Origin: Candidatus Thalassarchaeaceae archaeon
GTDB lineage: Archaea; Thermoplasmatota; Poseidoniia; Poseidoniales; Thalassarchaeaceae
Assembly: GCA_030747885.1 (NCBI GenBank)
Contig: JASLJW010000114.1
Location: 1 to 18,383, forward strand
Direction: 5' to 3'
DNA length: 18,383 nt
The position numbers and the translations under genes are program-made. Below are positions 6,591 through 14,496 of the stretch, piece by piece. The notes under the pieces are model-generated. The model worked only from the letters and a program-made list of their open reading frames with translations, was not told the DNA's origin and made no database searches. The first letter of the stretch is position 1; each line of letters begins with the position of its first letter.

Positions 6591-6624
6591 CCCCTGTTTT
6601 GTGATATTATTGTCTAGACAGGGG
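6591..6624. promoter_or_regulatory. inverted repeat around TATA-like element in divergent promoter region
   Basis: CCCCTGT (6591-6597) and ACAGGGG (6618-6624) form a perfect seven-base inverted repeat with a 20-base spacer. The spacer contains GTGATATTA (6601-6609), a TATA-like element about 50 bases before the ATG of the plus-strand dehydrogenase at 6656. The 95-base region 6561-6655 separates two divergent genes. The repeat could be an operator read by a dimeric regulator, or a hairpin in the 5' end of one transcript. Confidence 0.4.
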
Positions 6625-6655
6625 CATTGATGAATGATTACCGGCTGGGGAACTC

Positions 6656-7849
6656 ATGGCCCACCATCGCATCACGGTTCTTCCAGGCGATGGAACTGGA
6701 AGAGAGGTAACCACGGAAGCGCTAAAACTCTTGAAAACAGTAGAGGAAAACTCTCCAATTTCATTTGAAATAACGGAGATACCTTGTGGAGGGCAATACT
6801 ATCTAGAAACAGGTAAAGAATGGCCAACAGGTTCCTTTGAACATTGTAGAGATAATTCAGATGCCATTCTACTAGGGGCAATAGGATGGCCTGGAGCGAT
6901 GAAACCAAATGGTGATCTTGCAGGTGGTCAAGTTATCCTTGGATTACGTTCAGGTCTCGATCTTTATGCCAATGTTCGTCCAATTAAATTATACAATGGA
7001 ATTCAACATAAAATTCATGGTGAATTCAAACAAGTTTGGTCACCAGGTCTTGTTGATATGACCATTATTAGAGAGAATACGGAAGGCCTCTACCAACCCC
7101 TACTTTCTCGGTCAGCCCATTTAGCTAAGGGCGAAGAATATATTGAAATTTCAGATATTGAAATTCCAGGAGTTGTTGGCGAATTTGCTTGGGACCCAAG
7201 GCCCATATCCCGCATAGGTTCTGAGCGTGTAATTCGTTTTGGCTTTGAGTTAGCATCACAGCGTTCGGGCTGCCCGTCAGATGGAACATCTAGAGTGAGT
7301 TGTATTGACAAGAGCAATGTTACTCGAGGTTGTCAATTGTTTAGGAGCATATATCACGAAATTGCAGCAGAATATCCCGATATAAATACGGATGAAGCAT
7401 ATATTGATGCATTCACAATGTGGTTAATTCGTCAACCGGAATTCTATGATGTAGTAGTAGTTCCCAACATGTTTGGAGATATAATCACCGATCTCGCTAG
7501 TACTCTTCAAGGTGGAATGGGAATGGCTGCAAGTGCGAATATTGGAGATAACCACATGCTCTTTGAACCGGTCCATGGGTCAACTCCGAAGCGTGCAGGT
7601 AAGGGTCAAGTGAATCCTATTGCTATGCTCAGTTCAGTTCAGTTGATGCTAGAATGGCTAGGCCATCGAAAGGAAGATGCTGATGCACTTTTAGCTGCAC
7701 AAATTGTCGAATCGGCTATTGAAGAATTAATTTCGATTGGGAGCCCATTGACGTATGATTTGGGGGGCTCAGCATCTACTTCTGAGGTTTCTTCCGCGGT
7801 TTGTAAATTAGTGAAAAAACATCTTTCATCTCATTATGCTTCAGTTTGA
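6656..7849 (+). CDS. isocitrate/isopropylmalate dehydrogenase family beta-decarboxylating dehydrogenase
   Basis: 397 residues, full length for the family. It opens ITVLPGDGTGREV. Aligned with isopropylmalate dehydrogenase, the substrate residues are R98, R108, R139, Y146, K219 and the metal acids D251, D275 and D279 (NMFGDIITD). It therefore oxidises and decarboxylates a 2-hydroxy acid with a 3-carboxylate. The substrate is uncertain: ENTEGLY (140-146) is of the isocitrate/homoisocitrate/tartrate type rather than the LeuB type, while the 94-96 helix (ILGLR) is hydrophobic as in LeuB. In the cofactor loop HGSTPKRAG the Asp of NAD enzymes is replaced by K312-R313, with V319, as in NADP isocitrate dehydrogenase, so NADP use is likely. 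About 27 extra residues lie between Y146 and K219. It overlaps the convergent gene by 16 bases at its 3' end. Confidence 0.85.
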   Translation: MAHHRITVLPGDGTGREVTTEALKLLKTVEENSPISFEITEIPCGGQYYLETGKEWPTGSFEHCRDNSDAILLGAIGWPGAMKPNGDLAGGQVILGLRSGLDLYANVRPIKLYNGIQHKIHGEFKQVWSPGLVDMTIIRENTEGLYQPLLSRSAHLAKGEEYIEISDIEIPGVVGEFAWDPRPISRIGSERVIRFGFELASQRSGCPSDGTSRVSCIDKSNVTRGCQLFRSIYHEIAAEYPDINTDEAYIDAFTMWLIRQPEFYDVVVVPNMFGDIITDLASTLQGGMGMAASANIGDNHMLFEPVHGSTPKRAGKGQVNPIAMLSSVQLMLEWLGHRKEDADALLAAQIVESAIEELISIGSPLTYDLGGSASTSEVSSAVCKLVKKHLSSHYASV

Positions 7850-8583
7850 TTTCGCTTTAATGCATCTAACATTTCATCCAAAACAGCATCTCTAGATGAA
7901 GTGGCATCAAAATCAGGATTTACTTTTACAGCACTGCAATCCATTTCTAGCATTACACTAACGGCCCGAGATATCTCATCAACAATGCAGATTGTAGCCA
8001 TTCGTGCAGTTCTTGATAATGGATTCAAATCAACTACAAAGACTTCTTTTCCCATATTGATCAATGCTTCACATCTATCCCCATCTTCTAATGGAACTAA
8101 GATAGCATCTGCATTTAGAATCCCAGCCGAGCAGCATTTTGCCCTAGGCCCGTCTAAATTTGGAATTTCCCCGTCGGGATTGGACCCCAATATTAACACA
8201 TCAATTCCCAGATGGGAACGCACTTCTTCGATATGATTTAGTAGAGCATTCATACGTTCAGGAGTCCGATAATAGATATTAACTTCAATCGGACATCCTA
8301 TTTTATCAGCAAGTAAAAGCAATTGTTCTATCGCCAATGCAACAGTGTTTCCATTTACAGAAATCACAGGATTTTTTGCATTACTCATTCTAGCCAATAC
8401 TTCTTGAGCAGCATTCCTAGCCCCACTAGTGGTTTTTTCTCCTAGAAGATAGTCGAAAGCTTCTCCCCGACCATGTGCAATAAGAGCTGAATTTGCAAGC
8501 ATTCCTTTGGCTTGAGCATCAACTAATTTTTGACGAGATAGAAGCGAAGCCCTTCGCGGATGAGTTTCAGGAATGTCGCTCAT
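7834..8583 (-). CDS. 4-phosphopantoate--beta-alanine ligase (archaeal phosphopantothenate synthetase)
   Basis: 249 residues, the normal size for this archaea-specific family (DUF137/COG1701). It replaces bacterial PanC in CoA synthesis by joining 4-phosphopantoate and beta-alanine with ATP to give 4'-phosphopantothenate. Conserved stretches are all in place: IPETHPRRASLLSRQKLV (4-21), HGRGEAFDYLLGE (37-49), VISVNGNTVAL (about 73-83), IEVNIYYRTPERM, the NPDGEIPNLDGPRAK loop, LVPLEDGDRCEALINMGK and DLNPLSRTARMATICIVD. It starts 15 bases after the stop of nadC and probably shares its transcript, giving a small cofactor operon. Its 3' end overlaps the convergent dehydrogenase by 16 bases. Confidence 0.95.
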   Translation of the reverse strand: MSDIPETHPRRASLLSRQKLVDAQAKGMLANSALIAHGRGEAFDYLLGEKTTSGARNAAQEVLARMSNAKNPVISVNGNTVALAIEQLLLLADKIGCPIEVNIYYRTPERMNALLNHIEEVRSHLGIDVLILGSNPDGEIPNLDGPRAKCCSAGILNADAILVPLEDGDRCEALINMGKEVFVVDLNPLSRTARMATICIVDEISRAVSVMLEMDCSAVKVNPDFDATSSRDAVLDEMLDALKRNQTEA

Positions 8584-8598
8584 GGCCCTTGTCTTCCT

Positions 8599-9672
8599 TC
8601 AAGCAGTATCAGTGTTAGGGGAGACATCTCTGATACCATCATTATCTAGTAACATCGTCAAATCGACAGATGCAACACCCATATTCAGACTACTTGTTGA
8701 GATAACATCTACTCCAGTACCTTTCCATTCTTCCAAATCTTCAAAGCGAATATTTCCACTTGCTTCAGTATATATCCATTCATTGTAACCATGACTCCTA
8801 AGATCCATCACAGCTTCTTTGGTTTTTGATGGACCCATATTGTCCATCATTATTACGAGAGACCTATCTTCACCAGTTTCCATCATTCTATTACACCATG
8901 TTTTTGCAACGGTTAATGCGAGAGAAATAGAGTCTACTTCTATTACTGTAAATGATCCATGATAATTGAAATCAGTCGACATAATCCAGCGTTTCATGGT
9001 CTCCTTTGACCTAGCCTCATCATCTTCTCTTAGTGCAATTTGATCATTTTCTTTGATCATTGCTGCATCTCCTTTTCGAAGTCGATGTGTAAGCCCCCCT
9101 CCAACATGTACTGCCCATTTGTCTAGAATTCCCCATGTTGTTTTTCGAGTAGAAGCCACTTTCAGTCCACCAAGAACCTTTATCCATTCTTCCGTATGAG
9201 TTGAAATTCCCGACATCCTCCCTAGCAAATTCAAGATTATTCTTTCGATAGATAATATATCTCTTGGCGTACCATCCAATATCAAAAGCACATCTCCTCG
9301 TTGAAATTGTTCACCTTCACGAGTTTGCCAAGCACGATTAATATGGGGAAGATGGACATCTAGAAGGCGATTTACAACATGAAGGCCACAAAGAGTCCCC
9401 TCTTGTTTGGCAACTACTCTAGACCTTACAGTGAGGTTAGAAGGCCCTATTGGTTTGAATCCATCATCTTCTAGAAGAGCATGGGCCCAACGATCAATAC
9501 TCTCTAGGAAAAGCGAGGTAGGTTGGTCTTCAAACCAAAGCAAATCACTCTGGTCATGGGGAAGGCGAACTTTCTCAGCAGTTGTTGCAAGGTCACCGGC
9601 CTCTACTGGGTCCGAAACGGTCGATTCCGTGTCCGTCACGGCACTACGAGTCGGAAACCCTCTTTCAATCAT
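8599..9672 (-). CDS. nadC: nicotinate-nucleotide pyrophosphorylase (quinolinate phosphoribosyltransferase)
   Basis: 357 residues. The enzyme converts quinolinate and PRPP to nicotinate mononucleotide, CO2 and PPi in de novo NAD synthesis. Family signatures include SIERIILNLLGRMSGIST, ASTRKTTWGILDKWAVHVGGG, THR with the conserved His-Arg, IKEN with the conserved Lys, VIEVD, IMMDNMGPSKTKEAV, EASGNI and GVDVISTSSLN. Typical NadC is 270-300 residues; here about 38 extra, poorly ordered residues come first (ERGFPTRSAVTDTESTV and on), and no ATG lies between Met1 and the core, so the extension is real or a GTG is used. Two usually fixed spots differ: TTPG is TTWG, and the DNH after IK is END. A TATA-like TTGTAATATGG sits just upstream within a 41-base gap. 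Confidence 0.93.
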   Translation of the reverse strand: MIERGFPTRSAVTDTESTVSDPVEAGDLATTAEKVRLPHDQSDLLWFEDQPTSLFLESIDRWAHALLEDDGFKPIGPSNLTVRSRVVAKQEGTLCGLHVVNRLLDVHLPHINRAWQTREGEQFQRGDVLLILDGTPRDILSIERIILNLLGRMSGISTHTEEWIKVLGGLKVASTRKTTWGILDKWAVHVGGGLTHRLRKGDAAMIKENDQIALREDDEARSKETMKRWIMSTDFNYHGSFTVIEVDSISLALTVAKTWCNRMMETGEDRSLVIMMDNMGPSKTKEAVMDLRSHGYNEWIYTEASGNIRFEDLEEWKGTGVDVISTSSLNMGVASVDLTMLLDNDGIRDVSPNTDTA

Positions 9673-9713
9673 TCCGAACCATATTACAAATGGAATCTAA
9701 TGTAGATTTTACA

Positions 9714-9944
9714 TCATTCTTCTATTTCATTTAATGTCGCCTCTGCAGCAGAAAGACAAGCCAATATGTCATCCACAGTACTTCTCAAACTCCTTAGTGA
9801 TGGCGAAGAAACATGAATTTCCATCTGATTATCTTTGATTACAATCTCAAATGAATCGGCATCATCGATTTCTATTGACGATTTCAACACTTCTAATTGG
9901 CTTGAATTTCCGAACCAAGTTAGAATCGCTTCATGAGACTCCAT
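9714..9944 (-). CDS. Pcc1-like KEOPS complex subunit
   Basis: 76 residues from the ATG at 9944. The sequence runs MESHEAILTWFGNSSQLEVL, then alternating strands (DSFEIVIKDNQMEIHVSS), then the helix SLRSTVDDILACLSAAEATL. A C-terminal helix with 'S-L-R-s-t/a-h-x-x' after a 'h-x-h-x-h' strand is the signature of Pcc1, the small dimerising subunit of KEOPS, which works with Kae1 and Bud32 in N6-threonylcarbamoyl (t6A) modification of tRNA. The frame extends to an ATG at 9998, but that start overlaps the start codon of mutY and adds 18 residues before the usual Pcc1 beginning, so I prefer 9944. It lies upstream of nadC on the same strand, 41 bases away. No other KEOPS gene is in the window. Confidence 0.65.
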   Translation of the reverse strand: MESHEAILTWFGNSSQLEVLKSSIEIDDADSFEIVIKDNQMEIHVSSPSLRSLRSTVDDILACLSAAEATLNEIEE

Positions 9945-9996
9945 TGTTTCTTCGTTATGGACAATCCCTAAGGATTCTCCGGCCCCAATTGCTTGC

Positions 9997-10983
9997 ATGG
10001 AAGGCCTAGGTTACCCAGACAAATCTCGCCTTCTTCAGTGGTATGATGAATTTTCTAGACCTCTCCCTTGGAGGGAAAACCCAGAACCTTGGTCAGTATT
10101 GCTTTCTGAATTTATTCTTCAGCAAACAAAAATGGAAGTAGGTGTTGGATATTGGGAGAGGATGATTGCACGATTTCCAACATTGCTCGACATGGCATCA
10201 TCTTCACTTGATGAAGTAATGGAAATTTGGCAGGGATGTGGGTATTATGCTAGAGCAAGAAATTTGCATGCCCTATCAATTATAATTGCTTCGAGAAATC
10301 CCCCAATTCTCCCATCAGATCCTAACGAATTACAGAAACTTCCTGGAATTGGCCCATATACCGCGGCAGCAATTGCATCAATTTCCTTTGAAATCCCCAT
10401 TTCAGTAGTGGATGGAAATGTCAGGAGAGTGTATTCTAGATTGAACGCACTAGAGAATCCGAAACCATCTGTGGTGAAAACATGGGCCCAATCGTGTTTA
10501 GATTACAATCGTCCTGGTGATTGGAATCAAGCTGTGATGGAACTTGGGGCAACAATTTGTACACCAAGAAAACCGCGATGCGAGGATTGCCCAATTTCTT
10601 CATCTTGTTCAGCATTGTTGACTAGTGATCCAACGATGTTTCCTTTGTCTAAACGTAGAGTTTCAAAGAAGATATTAGGGCACGCATTAGTAATTAATTC
10701 TCCAGAAGGAGTAGTCCTTTCCCGAAGAAAAGGGTCTCAATTGGGAGGTCTTTGGGGGGTCCCAATATCCGAAGACCCCAATGGACTGGAATCTCTATGT
10801 TCCAAGCATGATGTAGAATCGCCAATAAAAGTAGGAGAAATTCGTCATGCATTCAGCCATCGAGATTTCAATCTTCAAGTTTGGAGGATTGATGTTATGA
10901 AAGGGGGCATCCCATCGGGGAGTGTGCCAATATCTCGATTAGACCAGAAAATATTGGATGCAGCAGGATGTGGAGAATTATGA
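9997..10983 (+). CDS. mutY: A/G-specific adenine glycosylase
   Basis: 328 residues. MutY removes adenine mispaired with 8-oxoguanine in base excision repair. Visible are the opening LLQWYDEFSRPLPWR, catalytic E38 in SEFILQQT, the helix-hairpin-helix LPGIGPYTAAAI (115-126), catalytic D139 in VVDGNVRR, and a [4Fe-4S] loop of C188, C195, C198 and C204 (C-x6-C-x2-C-x5-C). The C-terminal part (HALVINSPEGVVLSRRK ... GLWGVPISED ... HAFSHRDFNLQVW) is the NUDIX-like domain that recognises 8-oxoG, shorter than in bacteria. The catalytic and C-terminal domains separate it from endonuclease III. The ATG at 9997 fits the family start closely. Translation of hflX follows through an ATGA overlap. Confidence 0.96.
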   Translation: MEGLGYPDKSRLLQWYDEFSRPLPWRENPEPWSVLLSEFILQQTKMEVGVGYWERMIARFPTLLDMASSSLDEVMEIWQGCGYYARARNLHALSIIIASRNPPILPSDPNELQKLPGIGPYTAAAIASISFEIPISVVDGNVRRVYSRLNALENPKPSVVKTWAQSCLDYNRPGDWNQAVMELGATICTPRKPRCEDCPISSSCSALLTSDPTMFPLSKRRVSKKILGHALVINSPEGVVLSRRKGSQLGGLWGVPISEDPNGLESLCSKHDVESPIKVGEIRHAFSHRDFNLQVWRIDVMKGGIPSGSVPISRLDQKILDAAGCGEL

Positions 10984-12365
10984 CAGAACCTGATTGGGAC
11001 CCTGTCCCGTTAATTGCAGGTTCAGGAGGCGTCTTGACAGAGGAACTTCGAACATCTCATTCAGGTAGGAAGGCCCTAATGTTAACCCGTCAAGAAAACC
11101 CTTCTGAGTTTCTTGCTCTTGCAGAGGCAATGGAAATTGAAGTAATAGAGATTGTAGCCCAGAGAGGGCGTTCCAATCCTCGATTGCACCTAGGTAGGGG
11201 TCGACTTGAGTCAATTCGGGATGAACTACGAATGGCTCCTGAATCTCATCCATGGTTCGGTATTGATTTGATTCTCGTGAATGCAAATCTTACTCCAAGG
11301 CAGTTGGTGAATATGACCGATTTACTTCAATGTGAAACTTGGGATCGAGTTCGATTATTGCTGGAATTATTTACCCAACATGCTTCAAGTGTTGAAGCAA
11401 GAAACCAAGTGAGAATTGCTCGATTGAATGCGGATCGAAATATCCTCCGTGAATTGGTTAATCGTGAAACAACTGGTGAACGGCTTGGTTATGGAGCAGG
11501 GGGGCGAACTGGTTGGAATATTGCGCTTTCAGCATTGAATCGTGAACTAGGTACACATAGAAATCGCCAGAGAAGATTTTCCAAAGCAATCAAAGAAAGA
11601 CAGAGGCAAAGAAAGGCAAGTGGTGCTAGAACTGTAGGGTTAGCGGGTTACACGAATGCAGGAAAATCAAGCCTTTTTGGAGCACTTTGTGGAAAACCGG
11701 TGTTGGTCGAAGATCGATATTTCTCAACATTGGAAACTACAGTGGGTAGAATGCAGTTTAGTCCGAGAATATTGTTGGTTGATACAATTGGATTTATCGA
11801 CGACATCCCCTCAGATCTTCTCGATGCATTTTCTGCAACATTAGAAGAGAGTATCGAATGTGACCTTCTTCTACTCCTTCTTGATGTATCTGATTCCATT
11901 CCTGAAATAGTTCGTAAATTTGAGACATCACGACGCGAATTATTTGATAGAACAGATCACAATTTGGAACCATATGATATTCAAGTTGTGTTGACGAAAT
12001 CAGATGCATGTTCAATGGAACATGCAAATGAAGTAATTCGTTCGTTGAGTATATTGGGAGTAGATGATGCAGTATTGACCTCTTCTTCAATATCTGACGG
12101 TATTGAAAATCTTAGAGCGAGAATTTTGACTCGATTGCACGGTCCCCCTATAGAGATGCAAATTAATCATAGTTCTAATCCTAACAGTCGACCTCTTGCA
12201 GCAATAGAATCTCAAATTAGACGAATGGCAATGGTAAGGGAGCGAGAAGTCAATGATGAAGGCCTGCGAATGCTTGCTTGGATAGATCCTGTTGATTGGT
12301 CCAGATTGAAAGATTCTCTTGATTCCCGTATTTCTCAGATAATTCCTAGTTCGCAATCTGAATAA
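10980..12365 (+). CDS. hflX: GTPase HflX
   Basis: 461 residues. HflX is a ribosome-associated GTPase that in bacteria splits stalled 70S ribosomes; an archaeal homologue binds the 50S subunit. The N-terminal nucleotide-binding domain shows the HflX mark LGRGRLESIR (71-80); a linker rich in R and Q follows (RNRQRRFSKAIKERQRQR, about 194-211); then the G domain has G1 GYTNAGKS (223-230), switch I YFSTLETTVGR, G3 DTIGFIDDIPSDLLDAFSATLEE and G4 LTKSD. The G4 motif is TKxD instead of NKxD, a change tolerated in some GTPases. The ATG at 10980 overlaps the mutY TGA as ATGA; the longer frame from 10968 adds four residues and has less support. Confidence 0.95.
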   Translation: MTEPDWDPVPLIAGSGGVLTEELRTSHSGRKALMLTRQENPSEFLALAEAMEIEVIEIVAQRGRSNPRLHLGRGRLESIRDELRMAPESHPWFGIDLILVNANLTPRQLVNMTDLLQCETWDRVRLLLELFTQHASSVEARNQVRIARLNADRNILRELVNRETTGERLGYGAGGRTGWNIALSALNRELGTHRNRQRRFSKAIKERQRQRKASGARTVGLAGYTNAGKSSLFGALCGKPVLVEDRYFSTLETTVGRMQFSPRILLVDTIGFIDDIPSDLLDAFSATLEESIECDLLLLLLDVSDSIPEIVRKFETSRRELFDRTDHNLEPYDIQVVLTKSDACSMEHANEVIRSLSILGVDDAVLTSSSISDGIENLRARILTRLHGPPIEMQINHSSNPNSRPLAAIESQIRRMAMVREREVNDEGLRMLAWIDPVDWSRLKDSLDSRISQIIPSSQSE

Positions 12366-12387
12366 GGGGCACCACTAATCAACACTC

Positions 12388-13281
12388 GTGGACGGAGACG
12401 AATCACCCCCCAAATCTTCGAATCCTCCCCTTTCTTCTATTCCAGAAGAAGAGCCCGTTTTCGCTTCTACGGGTGCCACTTTGATGCTCCCATCACAAAT
12501 GCCTAGAGACCCTAGAATGCACGTGGCTCTGATGTTTATTATTCTAGCAGGTATTCTTGGTTCAATCAATGGTTATGATTTCATCGAAGGCGATAGTGGG
12601 TTGGTTACAGATCGGGGATTTATTTACAGCCAGACGCAAACAGCCAATCTATTGACTACGTCATCCCCAGGTTCTGCAATTTTGACTGGTGTTGTGACGT
12701 TGCACGATGGTTCACCCGGAGTTAATTTCAGTATCGAAGTAGTCACACCAGTTGTTGAGGATGGAGTTGAAAAATTAACACGTCCAAACGCTATGACTGA
12801 TTCGAAAGGAAGATTTCGATTAGAGGGGCTAAACCCTGGCCTCATGACGATGTTTGTCGTAAACATGTCCAATCCAAATGAGGGAATGACCCATAGAATC
12901 CTGCTTTCTCCAGGTGCTCTTTTTGAACCATATGGTTTCACTCATTTAGAACTTGATTTTGCCACTCCTGAAGAATTTGATTTGATTGAACAAAAATCCA
13001 ACGGTTTGACTCGATGGATGGATCTTAGAGAAGAAGAAAGGGGCAAAGAACTCTACGATCCAACTGCAGCAGCAGTGTATGACATAGCTGGAACAATATT
13101 CATTGGAATCTCAGGGATTGCAATTGTTTTTGCAATAGTTGGTTGGCGTTCAAAGAGTACGTTACTCCTTCGTACTGCCGCAGGTTTGGTATTCTTTAGT
13201 CAAGGACATTATTACTCATCTTGTTGTTTAGGATTGATTGCTATGCTTACGACCTTTGGACTTCACGTAGAAGAAATATAG
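12388..13281 (+). CDS. membrane protein with carboxypeptidase-regulatory-like beta domain
   Basis: 297 residues. A Pro/Ser-rich, probably cytoplasmic N-terminus leads to a membrane helix at about 46-64 (VALMFIILAGILGSINGYDF). An exposed segment of about 95-165 follows: SAILTGVVTLHDGSPGVNFSIEVV and MTDSKGRFRLEGLNPGLMTMFV. The 'D-x-x-G-x-F-x-L-x-x-L-x-P-G' pattern is that of carboxypeptidase-regulatory or CNA-B-like beta sandwiches. Two more hydrophobic helices lie near the C-terminus (AGTIFIGISGIAIVFAIVGW and LLLRTAAGLVFFSQG), the last followed by a Cys pair (SSCCLGL). The start is a GTG with no evident Shine-Dalgarno sequence; an ATG 33 codons later is possible. Its stop abuts the stop of the convergent gene. 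Possibly a cell-surface protein; no exact family known to me. Confidence 0.75.
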   Translation: MDGDESPPKSSNPPLSSIPEEEPVFASTGATLMLPSQMPRDPRMHVALMFIILAGILGSINGYDFIEGDSGLVTDRGFIYSQTQTANLLTTSSPGSAILTGVVTLHDGSPGVNFSIEVVTPVVEDGVEKLTRPNAMTDSKGRFRLEGLNPGLMTMFVVNMSNPNEGMTHRILLSPGALFEPYGFTHLELDFATPEEFDLIEQKSNGLTRWMDLREEERGKELYDPTAAAVYDIAGTIFIGISGIAIVFAIVGWRSKSTLLLRTAAGLVFFSQGHYYSSCCLGLIAMLTTFGLHVEEI

Positions 13282-13986
13282 TCACTGTTTTGCCGCTGCA
13301 TTCTTCATCCGATTGAACCAAGCCATTCCGTCTGCATGTTCTTGAATTAAACGAAATGCTTTGTTATGCAATTCAATTGATTTCATGTATCCAAAAACTG
13401 CTAAATCAACAATATCTGGCTCATTCCCACCAAAAAATGGCTGATTTCCTACTTCATTTATCCATTCATCAAGTAAGTGATGCCAGAGCTCTTGAGGTTT
13501 CATTCCAGAATTCTTGGCTCTTTTTCTAGCGATTATTCCCCACATAATTGGAAAACCAGCCCATGCATAGAGTCTACCTGTCATTAATCCAAATCGTTCA
13601 TGCTTTGCTACTGACCTAGTGGTTGATAGCGCCGAACCAATTGAACCATAGAGAATTGGAATTGTGGCATTCTTAATTTCAGTATCTGCCCAATTGATCC
13701 ATTTATCTCGTCGTTCATTTTCAACATCGCCCCATAATTTTCCTTCATTATGAACTTCATCAATTCGCCTCATGATGGGGGTTGAATCAACGACAACTTC
13801 CCCGTCACTCATTTTCCAAACAGGAGTTTTACCCCAATCACCAGCAAATGCAACACTTTTTTTGATTTTCATTGGATTAACTTGTATTCTTTCATGAGGT
13901 AAATCGAGGTGGTCAAGTAATGCTCGAACTTTCCATGTGAATGGACAAGTATTGAGCATGTACAACTCTCCGATTCCTTCCCCCAT
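13282..13986 (-). CDS. glutathione-transferase-like protein resembling prostaglandin E synthase 2
   Basis: 234 residues. The N-terminal thioredoxin-fold domain has CPFTWKVRALLDHLDLPHERIQVNP, matching the CPF-x-x-KVRAFLD of membrane-associated prostaglandin E synthase 2 and related GST-like proteins, and WGKTPVW with the cis-Pro, then DSTPIMRRID. The all-helical C-terminal domain shows MKPQELWHHLLDEW and FFGGNEPDIVDLAVFGYM, the usual GST 'N-capping' region. Only one Cys is in the active motif (CPFT), so it is a monothiol type. Archaeal members are rarely studied; a redox or haem/thiol transfer role is only a guess. Upstream is an 87-base divergent spacer (13987-14073) shared with the zinc-ribbon gene, in which I see no clear TATA box. 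Met10 is a less likely start. Confidence 0.85.
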   Translation of the reverse strand: MGEGIGELYMLNTCPFTWKVRALLDHLDLPHERIQVNPMKIKKSVAFAGDWGKTPVWKMSDGEVVVDSTPIMRRIDEVHNEGKLWGDVENERRDKWINWADTEIKNATIPILYGSIGSALSTTRSVAKHERFGLMTGRLYAWAGFPIMWGIIARKRAKNSGMKPQELWHHLLDEWINEVGNQPFFGGNEPDIVDLAVFGYMKSIELHNKAFRLIQEHADGMAWFNRMKNAAAKQ

Positions 13987-14073
13987 ATGCCTCGGTCGAA
14001 ATCAATCCTTTGTGAACATTAGTAGTAATCAACCACCCTCAAATCTCAAGAGAGAGTCATCCTTTCGGCATTC

Positions 14074-14496
14074 ATGGCAGATGTACCTGACTCGGTGATT
14101 GCACGCCTCAATTCTATGGATGGATATGAGCAGATGTTAGAGATAGATCGAATTACGGTAGAACATGGAGTTAGTGAAGGAGAATTGATGCGTTTAATGG
14201 ATGCTGCAAAAGGATCCACACCATCTGATCCAATTGCTGACCCTTCTTATTCACGAAGTAAATCTGTGGATTATGACTTGGAACCCACTCCTTCACCATC
14301 CAATAAACCTGAAGCATTGCAAAATGCTCAGCGATTCCGAATGGGATATGATCCAAGTGAAGGAGGAAGAGCCAGACAATCTCAGGTAGAGCAAGCTATC
14401 GTATGTTCTGCATGCCGTTCTCCACTAGGGATTCCCTCAATTCGTCCAATTAAAGTCACATGCCCTAATTGTATGTTTGAATCTCTTTTTGAGTAG
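14074..14496 (+). CDS. small zinc-ribbon protein, hypothetical
   Basis: 140 residues. The N-terminus (1-45) is a small helical unit (ARLNSMDGYEQMLEIDRITV ... GELMRLMDAAK) that could be a UBA- or SHOCT-like helical pair. A Pro/Ser-rich linker of about 50 residues follows. The C-terminal 30 residues hold CSACRSPLGIPSIRPIKVTC and CPNC, a C-x2-C-x16-C-x2-C zinc ribbon of the compact type that ends many small archaeal proteins. No catalytic site is visible; binding of nucleic acid or protein is plausible. Its TAG stop directly abuts the stop of the convergent DUF373 gene, with no base between them. Confidence 0.8.
   Translation: MADVPDSVIARLNSMDGYEQMLEIDRITVEHGVSEGELMRLMDAAKGSTPSDPIADPSYSRSKSVDYDLEPTPSPSNKPEALQNAQRFRMGYDPSEGGRARQSQVEQAIVCSACRSPLGIPSIRPIKVTCPNCMFESLFE

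Noticed and set aside
6656..7849. Calling the dehydrogenase leuB
   Set aside because: The ENTEGLY motif and K-R cofactor loop do not fit LeuB, so only the wider family is claimed.
9997..10983. Endonuclease III instead of MutY
   Set aside because: The catalytic Glu in SEFILQQT, GIGPYTAAAI and the NUDIX-like C-terminal domain fit MutY; endonuclease III lacks that domain and has a Lys at the catalytic HhH position.
12087..12356. Minus-strand frame under the end of hflX
   Set aside because: Antisense to the C-terminus of hflX with no start signal; treated as a shadow.
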